From Mustela lutreola (Eukaryota > Chordata > Mammalia > Carnivora > Mustelidae), in assembly GCF_030435805.1 (NCBI RefSeq), contig NC_081305.1, positions 56,888,001 through 56,952,000 on the forward strand: 64,000 nucleotides of DNA, in the 5' to 3' direction. A program made the translations under genes and the position numbers. The notes beneath the pieces are model-generated. The model was given only the letters and a program-made list of their open reading frames with translations. It ran no database searches and was not told the DNA's origin. Of the stretch, positions 10,401 to 22,400 are shown piece after piece; positions within the stretch are counted from its first letter, which is position 1; each line of letters opens with the position of its first letter.

Positions 10401-13400
10401 TTCCATCTCTTAAAGAAGATGATGGAATCCCAGAGATTCCCCTGTCATCGTCTGGCATGGAAATGGCCAGGACCCAGGTCCTGAGAGGAGGGAAGAGGCA
10501 GGCCTGAGCAGACATTAATCCCTCTGGTTTTCCTACTCTGCAGTTAGAATCATTGACCTGGTGCAGGGCTGGCCTGTGATCACAGAAATTTCAGCCTGGC
10601 AGCTGCCGGCCTTTGTGTGCTGTGTTCTCTCTGTCCCACTGAGCTGAAACACACCAGCTGGGGCTGACCCTGTCCATTGTTGGTCACCCCTCTTTGGGCC
10701 CCTCAGTGGGTCGAGCTGTTTCTGCTCATGGAGCCTGAGTTTTTTTCAGAGACTGGCTGAATCTGGATAGGGCTTCATTGTTCTCACAAAGAAGGGAAGG
10801 AGGAGCTCGGCACGGGGAGACCTGATTTTGGTCTGTGAGCGCATCCATCTACTTTAAGTCAGAGATCGTTCTAGAGAAGGTCCCCCAGAGGATTTTGTAG
10901 CCAGGCCCCAAAGGTCCCGTACTGCCGGTGAAAGTTCCTCTTTTCTCCCAGGCCAGTAGTGGGTTCTACAGAAGTCACTCCAAGCAGGAGCCCCGAGCCC
11001 AAGGTGTGTCGGCCCTGCTGGGGTGAAGCTGGCCTGGGAAGACCGTGAGACCCAGCAGAGTGAGCACAGGCATGCATTACTCCGCGGGGCCGCTTCCTAT
11101 GGAGCAGCAGAGGCTAGGGAAGACGGCATCAGCATAACTCTGGAAGGTAGAGACTTTTCATCCAAAGAAGAACTTTACCTTCTGGGATGTAGATCCTGGA
11201 GGCCGGGATTCCAGTCCTCGCCAGCCAGCTAGCCTGCCCTGGAGCGGGGGGCATATTACCAACGGAAACAGCCTGACTCCCAGAGAGAAGAGTGAGCCAT
11301 GGGTATAGATCAGCTTTTTCCTCCCGAACTCACTTGAGCTCTCCAAATCCCCTCGGCCCACTGTGTAAAAAAGCCTGACTCCAGGCCTCATCCAGACCCA
11401 CTGAGTGAAATCTTCCCAGAAGGTGGCTAGGGGGGGTCTGTTGTGATCATGGTAACCATCCGCTCCTGTGATGCAAAGGAAGGGACCGAAGGAAGGAGCC
11501 CTATGAACACAGCTTCCAGAATTACCCCGGAGGCCCTCCATAACCATAGCGGGGGGCTGGCTGGTTTCCAGGGCCAGTGAACACAGGTGTTGGGGAGGAC
11601 AGGAAGGCTGATATGTGTGGCTTTCTGTTAGAAAATACCTCTCTTTTTTCTTCAGTTAACACAAAACATTGATGTCAGCGAAGAGAGAATCTGAAATCCA
11701 TTTGGTGGAACTCGGTGTGTGGGGTGTTTTCTACTGGTGGATGTGGGCATGGGAATTTGGACAGTTGCAGAGACCACAGACCTCATGAGCCAAGGCGGCG
11801 TTGCATTCTTGGAGGTGGACAGAAATATGGTGGGGACTCACAGGGTACACATGAAGGGCGCCCCCAATTCCGGACAGACTTCCAGTGCACAGCTTGGAGA
11901 TCAGGAGGGCGGAGTAAAGCTGCCCCAGCGGAGTGCTTTTTATTTGATTTTTTTTTTTTCAGATGTACCTCTGTATATCTCTCAGACCCCTGCTCTGGCA
12001 CAAGAAGGTCTTCGAAGGTGGTTTTGTCATTTTAATTAATTCTGCACTGAACATCCTTGCACCTTCTCTGATTAGTTTTTTTGGGGTAGAGTGCTAGAAA
12101 TGTAACTCATTGCTGGACCACAGAACCAAATGTAAATCCTGATATTTAAAACGATTTATATATATCTTTTCTGTGTTCTATATAAATACGTTTTAGCAGA
12201 TAAAACGGGCAGAAGATAAGAAAATTCAAGCAGTACAAAGGAGGAGCGTGTGAAATCTTGTCTCTCACACCTGGCCCCCCCAGTCCTGTAGACCCCACCT
12301 TAAGAGAGGAAAGGCAGTGACTGGTTTTCTGTGTATTATCTGCTCCTACCTGAAATAGTAATGGCACACACGTAGGGTTGGGAGGTCTTCCCAGAACACC
12401 TGCAGCGAGTAAGGCATGGGCTTGAGGCATTGGGGGATAGACAAGGTGTCCAGAGTGGGCTCCTCCCCGAGAATGCTTTGCGATGTGTTGGTGGGGTGGG
12501 GTGGGGGGGTAGTTTGCGTAGAGCCTGGGAACCAGCGTTCAATGAACAGAAGTGGAAGAGGCCATCAGAGGCTGGCCTTACAGGAAGGCTGGGAAGTCTT
12601 CCCCCTCCCCAGCCTACCCCTGCCGTGTGATGACAACCTCGGCTCCCCTGGCTGCCCAGGCACCTGCAGTGAGTGTGCCTTTGTGCAGGGGGAGCGGGGA
12701 CCATGGGCTCGGTCTCCCCTAAGCCATCAGCAGAGGCCTGGGCTGCAGAGGGCTTCACAGGGGCCTTATGGGGGTAGGGAGTGCAGGTACCCACCGTCCC
12801 CAGGACAGAATGCGGGCTGCTGCTCACTGCCTGACTCGTGCGTCTCATCTCCTTTTCCTTCTTTCCCCAGAGGCTCATCCAAAATAGAGGAAGCATGCGA
12901 GATCTACACCAGAGCAGCGAACATGTTCAAAATGGCCAAAAACTGGAGTGGTATGTGATCTCTGCAGAACCCTTCATGCTCCTTTCTTCTCCTTTCCCTC
13001 AGCTTCCAGTCCTGAGGGCCTGGCTCCGGGGCTCAACCCTCACCACCCCCTCCCCATCTCTCTCTGCCATCTGTGGCACCGGAAACCCATTGGCCTACCT
13101 TCGGGTCACTTTGAGCCCCCGGGTTCTTTTACTTGGGCCACGGGGCCTTGGCAAGAGGACTATAGGGATAATACATTATTGAATCCGGGTAGCTCTTGGA
13201 GGGCTTTCTCCTTAAACCCAGAATGTCCAGTTTGCCCCAGAACCTCCTCCCTAGTGCTTTCATCAGGTCTGAGTTCTAGGCCTGAGGAAACGTTCCAGCG
13301 GTCCGTTAGTCACCTTAACCATCGGCCATTTGTTGAGGGCACCCCTAGGTGCCGAGCATGCGTGTTGAATGGAACTGGCAGGGCAGCTCTGTGAGGGGCG

Positions 13401-16400
13401 CTGCCTCTAACTTCCCCGTGGTGGGAAACCGAGGCTTGACTCAGCCCCGAGGCCTCAGGTGGTGCCCCTAGTGAGGGACTGAGAGCCAGAATTCAGAAGG
13501 CAGAGCTCTGATTCTGGAGTGCGGTGCTCGGCCGGCCTCTTTGCAGCTTCAGGACCTCCGCAGCCGGAGGGACTGAGGTTTGTGGCACACCTGGAGCCGG
13601 CCGTGTGACCCCAGGCACCATCTGTCGCAGCTGTGAGCACTGCCCCCGCCCCGCCTTGGGGTGGAAGCTGAAGTGCTCACAGGACTCTGGTCCGCAGACT
13701 AGCAAACTTCCGGAGCGGCCACAAGGTGCCCGGCACAGCCTCCCGTGTGCTCTCGCTCCGACTGGGGGAGGACACTGTGACAGTGTCGCACACTGCTGCA
13801 AGGGCCTCCATCCTTGGGGGGAGGGTGTCCCAGCTCCCACACCTCCGGGGATGCTCACGACCTGTGTTGGCAGGCGGAACGAGCCCAGAGTTACGACTCC
13901 TCTGACTTGGCTGTGGGGCTGTGGTCCGGCTCCGGCAGGGCTGGCTCTTGGCGGGTTCCGCGGAGCCGAGGTGGGGTGGGCAGGCAGGCAGGCAGGGGCT
14001 CCTAGAGGTGGGAGAGACCAGAAGAGGTGGCCAGGAGCCGCCTGAGGGCCTGGAGGAGAGCTTGGAGAATCTGGCGTGGCGTGGAGCTCATCGGGCCAGT
14101 TCCGGGATGTGGCCTCCAGCCCCAGTAAGACTGAATCCAGGAAATTGGGCAAAGACAGGTTTGGGACCCTGGGAGGAACTTTCTGACCAGAAGGAGACAC
14201 AGCCTGGCATGGGACCCTGGAGGCAGAGGTATGGAGGCCTGGGGTGAGACGGAGTCGCCTCATTTCCTGAGCACACCTTTGGTTTCCTGGAAACTAGAAG
14301 GGTTTTTCCTGAGCTTTCACCAGATATATTGTGCACAGAGCCACACTCCCTATATAGTTTCTGCTCCCAAGCTAACGAGGTGCCATCAGAGAAGGAATAT
14401 TTACTTCTCGATCGCATAGGTGTCGCTTTGCCCCTAAAACGTGTTGCTTCCTCCCCACCCCTAACTAGTCAAAAAAATCCTGGGCTCTGTTTCATTTTTC
14501 TCCCTATGATACTGCTTTTCTGGAAATTTTGCACTCATGTTTGAGCCTTTAAAGATAATATATCCTACGTGATGGGAACTGGGCTGCATTTGTCTTTCTT
14601 GCTGCTCTGCTGTCCCAGGATGGGTCAGGCCCTCCTGTCCCCTTCCCGCTTGGAAGTCTATGATTCCGATGTGGCCAGAGGAAGACAGTAGTGGGCATTG
14701 GAGCTTCCAGTCAGGACACTCCCACCCCCCACCCCTGCTCTCCAGCCCCATAGGAGAAGCGATGCCATTGTTTCCAGCAAACTGCCAGGCAGCTTAGGAG
14801 TCACAGGTGACTGCAGTGGCTTGGGAGCAGCGCAGGAAGACCACATGCAGCCAGGGACAAGACAGACTGGGCCTCCGGTGGTGTCTGCACCGCCCCTGCC
14901 CCGGGAGCACTTGTCCCCTGCACCTGATTTCCCGCTGTCCCCCGGGGCCACTGCTGGGGTCAGCTGGGGATAGTTTTTGTTTCCTGCGTAGCTCTCAGCC
15001 CCATTGGCCTTCTCCTCAGATCTTTAGAACCAGGTGGCCCTGGAAATACTGCCAGAGGCTGGGATTCAGGCTGTGGGATCATAGCGGGCCCCCACCTGGC
15101 TCTCTCTATATATACACAGGGTTCAGGGGCCACCCCCAGGGGGCCGCTTCCTCCTCCCTCCTTGTCCACGTCAAGGCCTTCAGGAGCCTCAGCCCTGTCT
15201 AGGGTCAGGAAGCCTGAGGTCAAGGCCTTCACCTCCACTCCCCCGGGACCAATCTGGAGCCCCCCTCCTCCCAGGGGGACAGGGTTGTGGGGGGCATCGT
15301 CAGGGCGGCTTCTGACGGGCAGAGCCCCACTCAGGCTGCGCACGCTCTCTCCTGTTCCAGCTGCCGGAAATGCTTTCTGCCAGGCAGCCCAGCTGCACCT
15401 GCAGCTCCAGAGCAAACACGACGCGGCCACCTGCTTCGTGGATGCCGGCAACGCATTCAAGAAGGCCGACCCCCAAGGTGAGCCTCTGCGGGTCCCTGGG
15501 GCCCGGCGAAGCCCTCTCCCAAGAAGTCCTCAGGTGTCCGGCCCAGGGCCGGCAGGGAGATACTTGCGCTTGAACTTCATGATTGGCTCCCTTCCGGCTG
15601 GCATTTGCATCCCGCTCCAAGCCTCCGCCTCCCCCTGCTGCTTTGTGCGCGCAGCTGATGCTTCCCTCCTGGAGCCTGGAGCATTTGGGAGTGGGAGTTA
15701 CACCGCAGACCCACCGCATGCCAAGGAGAGAGGAAAATCTGTTCTGGTGTCAGAATTAACATGCAGAAGGGGGGTGGGAGGGGGTTCTGAGACCAGCCAG
15801 GTAGGAGTTGCTGCCGAAAAAGGAGCGGAAATTATCCTAACCTGGCTTCCCTACCCCCTGGGGGGGAAATCAGAGCAGAGCCCAAGATGGGAGTTGCCAG
15901 AGAACAAGTTACTTAAAACGAGGGCGTGCTGGGGAGAGAAGCCCGCTTTGGGACTGACTCACGGCAAGAAAACCACTTGTCCCACTGGGTTCGTCCCGAC
16001 GCAGGAGCACAGCCCAGTGGGGACCAGAATTTTGGGTCTCGGGAAGCTGGAATTTTAATTTCTGTTTTTCATCTCAGTGCCAGACACAGGTTGCTAACTT
16101 TTTAATTTAAGCGAGCCAAGATGCTTTTTTTGGGTGACCATCTATTGCTACTGTTCTCTCAGAAGAGAATAGGGAATACGTGAATGTTTTAAGGGAAAGA
16201 AAAAAAAAAAAAAGATGCCTCATCTTGGAACAAAGACCAGCCCTTCCCAGGAGAGAACAGTTTGCAGCTGGGCTTCGAGGTGCCTGCGAGGCTCAGTGAG
16301 CACTGGTTCCTACCCCCGTGTGGGGGACTTGCTGGCCGATCCACTACGGCCACCAGGAACCTGTCGTTTCTAGGCGGGGATCGGGTGTCTCGATAGACCA

Positions 16401-19400
16401 AGTAGTGTCTCTGTGTCCCCAGACTTGACCAGTCTCTGCTGTGTACCTGGGGGTCTCCCAGAGGTTGGCGTGAGGGGTCACATGGTGGGCCCAGGCTCAG
16501 CAAGGACTGGAGGGAAGGCCTTGTGGCGGGGTTGAGCCACGGCTGGCCATGTGGGTGATGTGAGGAGGACCTAGGGCAGCCTTGAATCACCCAGGGACGT
16601 CTGTCCCATTCCCTGCCCCACCCCTCGCCATCACCGTCAGCCTTCCCTCTGCTCCCTGAGGAACTGGTCTTCCTAGAGCTGTCACCCTAGGCCTGTGTGA
16701 TGGTCAGCTGCTGCTCCAGAGTGACCGGAAGGACAGGTCTCTGGGGGCAGGAGTCAAGTGCAAACAAAGGCCAGCGCTTCCCTTGGACGGGCCCCCACCC
16801 GGCTCCGCGATGTTGCGTCTGTGATGTTGCGTCCTTGGGCCTCAGGTGGCTTTTGATCTGAGCTTCTCCAGCCAGAGGCAGGGCTCTGCAAGGGGTGGGC
16901 TGGGTGCTGGGGCTCAGGCCAGGGTTGGCGCCCCGCCTCAGGAGCTGTGCCACAAGAGTGGGAAGGCAGCAGTCGTTGGGTATGCTAACGTGGCCATCGT
17001 GAGGCCCAGAGGCCAACTTGGTTTCTCCAGGGATCAGCAAGTGCAGTTTGCTGCCTGGATGCTGAGTGTGGTGGTGGGGCAGAGGTGGGTTTGGGGTGGG
17101 AAGGACCTTTCAGGCAGCAAGAGGAGCAGTGACGAGGAGGGGAGCCTCATCTGGGCACGGCCTGGAATGGGTGCCTTGGCCAGAGCGCCGGGTTCTTGGT
17201 GCTGAGCAGGGAGGGGCCCCGGAGTAGTGACCCTGCACCGTAGCCTCGCTGACTCCCCACCTGAGTAATGGCTCATGCGACGTGGGGCTCGGCGTGCTCC
17301 CGAGTCTGGACCCAGCCCCTTTCCCTGTGACCTCAGGCTGGCAGTCACCTCATCTTTTGGGCCTCCGTTTCCTTGTCTGGCAAGGCAGAGGCCACATGTG
17401 AGAAGCACAGGCTCAGCCAGCCCAGCACCTGGTGTGTAGCAGATGTCTGGTGTGGGGTGGCCCTTGGCTCCCATCAGAGGCCCAGCCTCCCCCGGCCTCC
17501 TCCCCGTGGCTTCGTGGCTTATAAAACAGAGCCAGAGGGCCCGCTCAGATCCCCACTGGACTGCCCCAAGCAGGTAGCCAGCTCCCTGGGGCCTTCCTCC
17601 CTGAAGGCTTCTATCCTGTGTCAGCACCTCCAGGAGTCCTGGAGGCCCACTCCCGCCGCCCCCGCGAGAGGCCGCTGGCACCCAGCCCACACAGAAGGCC
17701 GGCCAGAGCTGGCCAGGATGGAGGAGCGGACTTGGCGGCTGTCAGCATGCCCTGTGTCTGCCAGTCTGCCTGGAATGGTGGACCGGGGCTGCCTGCTGCC
17801 CCCTGGGTGGCCAGGGGTGGGGCCGCGATGCCCCTAGCTGTGGGTGCTTCCCGGGGGTCCCAGCCTCTGCCTGCTACGGTGGAGGGACTCAGCCTGGGAG
17901 GTCTCTAACCCCAGCCACCCAAGAGCCAGGCCCGGGGCTGCGTGCACACGCTACTGGGTATCTCCTGCGAACCAGACATGGCCAGAGCTTGCTTTAACCC
18001 AGGCCACTTCCCTGGGGGCCTTTGCCATCTGCCCCCATTATACCCAGGAGGGCTGAGTCCCAGGCTTGATGTGGGAACCAGCAGCCAGACCCAGAGGCTG
18101 CTGGAGCCCAGCAGGTAGGGCGAAGGCCCTGGGTTGCACCACTCCCAGTGAGCCTAAGCGAGCACCTTCCCTGCTCTGGACTACAGCACCCCCCGCCCTG
18201 GGCTGGATCTCATCCAGGGGTGCTGTAGCTACTCCTCAGGGACCTGGTACCTGGAGATAAGCCGGTTATGTCCCGGGTGCCAGTGCTCCCCGGGGTGTTC
18301 ACTGGCAGCTTGCCGCTTGTCCCCGAGCCAGGAGCAGGAGTGAGGGGGCCTTAACCCCATGAATCCATGTTGCTGCTGGGGGTGGGGGGGTTGATCTTCT
18401 GCCCCCTGCTGCTGCTCCAGGGGCCGTGCCTTGCTGACAGCCCTGTAGCACCAGAACAGCCACTGAGAGAGCCTGTCCTCCGGAGGAACTTGCAGCCTCT
18501 CCCTGTCTCCCTGTCCCCATGCTCCTTGTGGCGGGAGCAGGCACAGGTGTGGGGTGGGCCTCCCCCCCACCACACTGTTCCAGAAGGGGGGGAGCTCCCC
18601 TGTAGCCCAACCAGCCAGCTCCTCCCCAGCCTCAGCACCGGGTTGCAAGCAGCCCCTACCGGTCACCCGGCTCAGAAATGCTGTTGCAAAACGTGTATGC
18701 GTGTTCAAGCAAGACCGTTTCTGGCTGTAACTTGGGCCCTGTGTTCTCTCTCTCTGCCTTCTCTTTATCTCATTTTATTTTCTCTGGTGCCCCGGGCTTC
18801 CAGTGGTCAGCCTCAGAACCCCAACCGAATGCTGTTCGTTCTCTGAATGTTTCTGGCATCTCAGGAGATCTCTGGCATCCAGTTTCAGAATTGGACCAAA
18901 CCTACAGGCCCTCCCTTCCCCAGAGCAGTGCTCACAGACACCCACCTTTTGCATGTAAATTTAGGGGCGCCTGTGGACTCCCTGAAGGCCCAGCCACAGG
19001 TCTGAGGCAAAGAGCCTCTCTTCACATACCCCCCACCCCGCCCAGGTAGTGAGACCTTGGGCCTTGTGAGAACAGCACGAGCTTCGGCCCTTCTCAATGG
19101 CCTCTCCACCCAGCGGACCTGGCTGACTTGGGGTGGGGGGTAGAGTAGCCCTGGAGGCAGACCAGGAGCCTGCAGGGTGCCTGTGACGTCAGGACGCTAG
19201 CCCTAGCCCAGCTTCAAGCCTGTGTCCTCGGTCTGTCCAGGCTCTCTGTCCTTCCCCCCACACCTCCCCCAACACCTTTTCCTTGGAGATGTGTTTTTAA
19301 AAAAAAGCCACCCTGAGAGCTCATCTCTGTCTGCTAGAAAATGCCTCCCACTCATGCTGCTCGCTCTCCTCCAAATAACGTGTCAAAAAAAAAAAAAAAA

Positions 19401-22400
19401 AAAAAAAAAAAAACATACCTGAATTTCAGGTCTTAGAAGAGGTAGTACCACAAAGGTAGCCGAATTTCTCTCCTCGTGAGCCTTCCTGGTGTTTGCTGCG
19501 TGGTTTCAGGAGTGGGCGGATGGCAGGGGGAGGGACGAGAGCGGAGGGCTCTGCTGAATGCCGACATGTGTGCATGAGATGGTGACAGAGGTCACAGCCC
19601 CAGGGGCCTGGGTGTCCTAACATCCGGCTCCCCTCATGTTGTTGACAGAGGCTGGTCAAGTGCAAGGGATGTGGGGCAGTGTCAAGGTTCCAGGGCCCTG
19701 GTGGAACCTAGGGGTCCCTCACATGTCAGGCCTGGCTGCCTCTTGTCCCCCTTGCCAGCCCCTCTTGTCTTGGCAGGTGGGGCCCTCGCTGGCCTGGCTC
19801 CAAAACCCTGTAGGAGGCTGGCTGTCGGCCTGTGTTCCTTGCCTGGCGTTGCCGAGATGACAGCCCTCAGCAAGTCACGGTCTGCACCGTTCATGGTTCT
19901 GAGCACATTCCCTGAGGCTCAGGGATCCCTTCAGACCCCCGGCCCAGCCACAGGAACGCAGCCCTGGCAGCTGCATGAGCCCAATGTTCTCCACAGGCCC
20001 CTGAGCACCCGCCCGGCCACCCGCTCCTCTCCAGCCTTCTGCCTAGATGACTTCTTTTTCTCATTTTTGCTCCTCACTTACCTTCTTCTCTCCCCAGAGG
20101 CCATTAACTGTTTGATGAGAGCCATCGAGATCTACACAGACATGGTAAGGGTCGCTGCCCGTCCTGTCCCCTTCCTGTCCTGCCCTATTGCTCCAGCCTG
20201 CTGTCCCCAACCGCAGCACCAAGAGCATGTGCGAGGGGCAGTGGGAGTGAGGGGAGTGTGGTCCTCTGGGCCAGCCCCTGCCCCAGGGAGCCACCCCCAC
20301 GGTAGGTGAGGCCCAGAGGCGGCTCCGCCAGGGACCCAGAACCCAGGACCTAGACATGCTATGTGTGTCTTTGGGGGAAGATGGGCACTGGCCTCCGTGG
20401 CCGCACTGGGGGCCCAAGGAGGCCAAGAGGGGCTGTTTTATGAGTAGTCTGCAGACTACTGGGAATGGTCAGACCATCAGCCTGGTTTCTCCAGAGCTCT
20501 CACCAGGCAGTTCTAAGCTGGTCCTTCCACCTCTGTGGGCTGTCAAATGCTTCCCCGGGCCAGGCCCTCTACCGGGTACCCATGCCACCATTACCTCTGG
20601 CGTTGCCTTGTCTGCCCGTGTCCCTGTGGACAGGATGGACACGGAGGCTAAATGTGGAGGGACATGCACAGGGCTCCCCCGTCAGGGCAGCACCCAGACC
20701 CATGCCTCAGCAAAGCCTCCTCTTGAAGGCTTGTGCCCTTCTGGCTCAGTGGTGTGGCTGAGGGGCAGGGACCCACCAGCTTTAGTGACCTGGAAGGGTG
20801 AGGAGGGGCTGAGGTGAGGCACTGGGGCCAACACTCGTCACAGAGAGCTCCTTCCCGTGTCCCGCCCAGGGCCGATTCACGATCGCGGCCAAGCACCACA
20901 TTTCCATTGCCGAGATCTACGAGACAGAGCTGGTGGACATCGAGAAGGTGAGGGGTGGTCAGCTGCCATGCCTGGCCAGTGGTGGGGGAGGACCGCGGCA
21001 GCTAGTCCCCTTGGACTGGGGCTCGTCTCACTGCTGTGTGCACTTGGGGAGTCCCCTGATGTCTGAGTACTGGAAGAGGGCGTGGGGCTTGGGCCGAGCT
21101 TGTGTAATGGGCCCAGGGCCCGGCCTGTGATGGGCAAGGGCTGCACTGCTACCCCCTTTTTCCCTCTGCGCCTGCCTCATGTCTCCCCAGGCCATCGCCC
21201 ACTATGAGCAGTCTGCAGACTACTACAAAGGGGAGGAATCCAACAGGTATGGGGCAGCGGGCTCCCCTCCCCAGCCCTTAGTAAGCCCCTAGGCCACTAC
21301 TGACCTCTGTCTTCCCTGCCCACCCCACACAGCTCAGCCAACAAGTGTCTGCTGAAGGTGGCTGGTTACGCGGCACAGCTAGAGCAGTATCAGAAGGCCA
21401 TTGACATCTACGAGCAGGTGGGGGCTGGTGGGACTCTGAGCCCTGCTCTCTGGGAGGGCCCTGCACCCGTGCCTTCCTCTCCACCTCCCTGCATCACCTC
21501 CCTGGCGCTCTGTCCTGGCCTCACTGGCTAAACCTTTCTCCACACACAACCCACATGGTGTCACCATTCTCTCCCTGTACGCTTCTCACAGGGAGCTTTC
21601 TGGGAGGCCTAGGGTCCCAGAGGGAGTGGGCAGAATCACTGAGGCTTGGGCTGGGTGGGGGGGTTGGCCAGAGGTGGCCAAGGGGCCTCCAGGAAGGTGG
21701 CCAGGTGGGAGGGATGGGGAGGGAGTGTCCTTTGGGTGCGCAGGCTCCCTGGGGTGTGTGGGGAGGGCTGGGCGGGCCAGGCTGTCCTGGTGGGTTCAGT
21801 TTGGCCAAGAGAATGGCAGGCAGCTGGCCTCGGAGGAGAAGGGGGGTGGGCACCACCTCTCATGTTCCCTCAGCCTGCCACCCCTCTGCCCACCGAGAGC
21901 CAGCCTCCCTTGGGGCCTGACAGCAGAGCCGCCTCCTCCCAGCGTCTTGGGCACCTCGGGGGGCCCACGGACACCTGGCTTCAGCCCTGTGGCAACACCC
22001 ACCCCCTGTCAAACCCTGGGCCTTGGCTGCTTGTGCACCACTGGCTGACTTCCCTGGGGCTGGTCCTTGGCCTCCCTGCCCTTGGGGTCCCAGGTTAGAA
22101 GGGCCTCACCTAGGATACAGGTGCTGCTCCCCGCTGGCCCCTGTGTGCCTGGCCATGACTCTGACCCTCTGGCTGCCTGCTGCAAGCCCATGGCACTGCC
22201 TCCACATGCCCACAGGTGGGAACCAACGCCATGGACAGTCCCCTCCTCAAGTACAGCGCCAAGGACTACTTCTTCAAGGCAGCCCTCTGCCACTTCTGCA
22301 TCGACATGCTCAATGCCAAGGTGAGCAGGGGCCCCATCAGCCTGCCCAGGGCTTCCCCCGCCTCCCCTTGACCACCTCAGAGCATCAGGGCTGTCACTGA

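Noticed and set aside
4446-12870. Alternative first exons or a nested gene in NAPA intron 1
   Set aside because: No frame with recognisable protein content and no second CpG island was seen; the contents are explained by old repeats and unique G+C-rich sequence.
13493-14263. 256-codon minus-strand frame in NAPA intron 2
   Set aside because: G+C-rich chance frame; no motif, no plausible splice or promoter context, and overlapping frames of similar size on the other strand.
15162-16058. 298-codon + strand frame around NAPA exon 3
   Set aside because: It reads through NAPA exon 3 into both introns. The part outside the exon has no conserved features, and the exon itself is bounded by good splice sites.
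19385-19413. 29-base A run as the tail of a retroposed gene or LINE
   Set aside because: The sequence upstream shows no coding, SINE or LINE 3' end match and no flanking duplication was found, so it is listed only as a simple A run.
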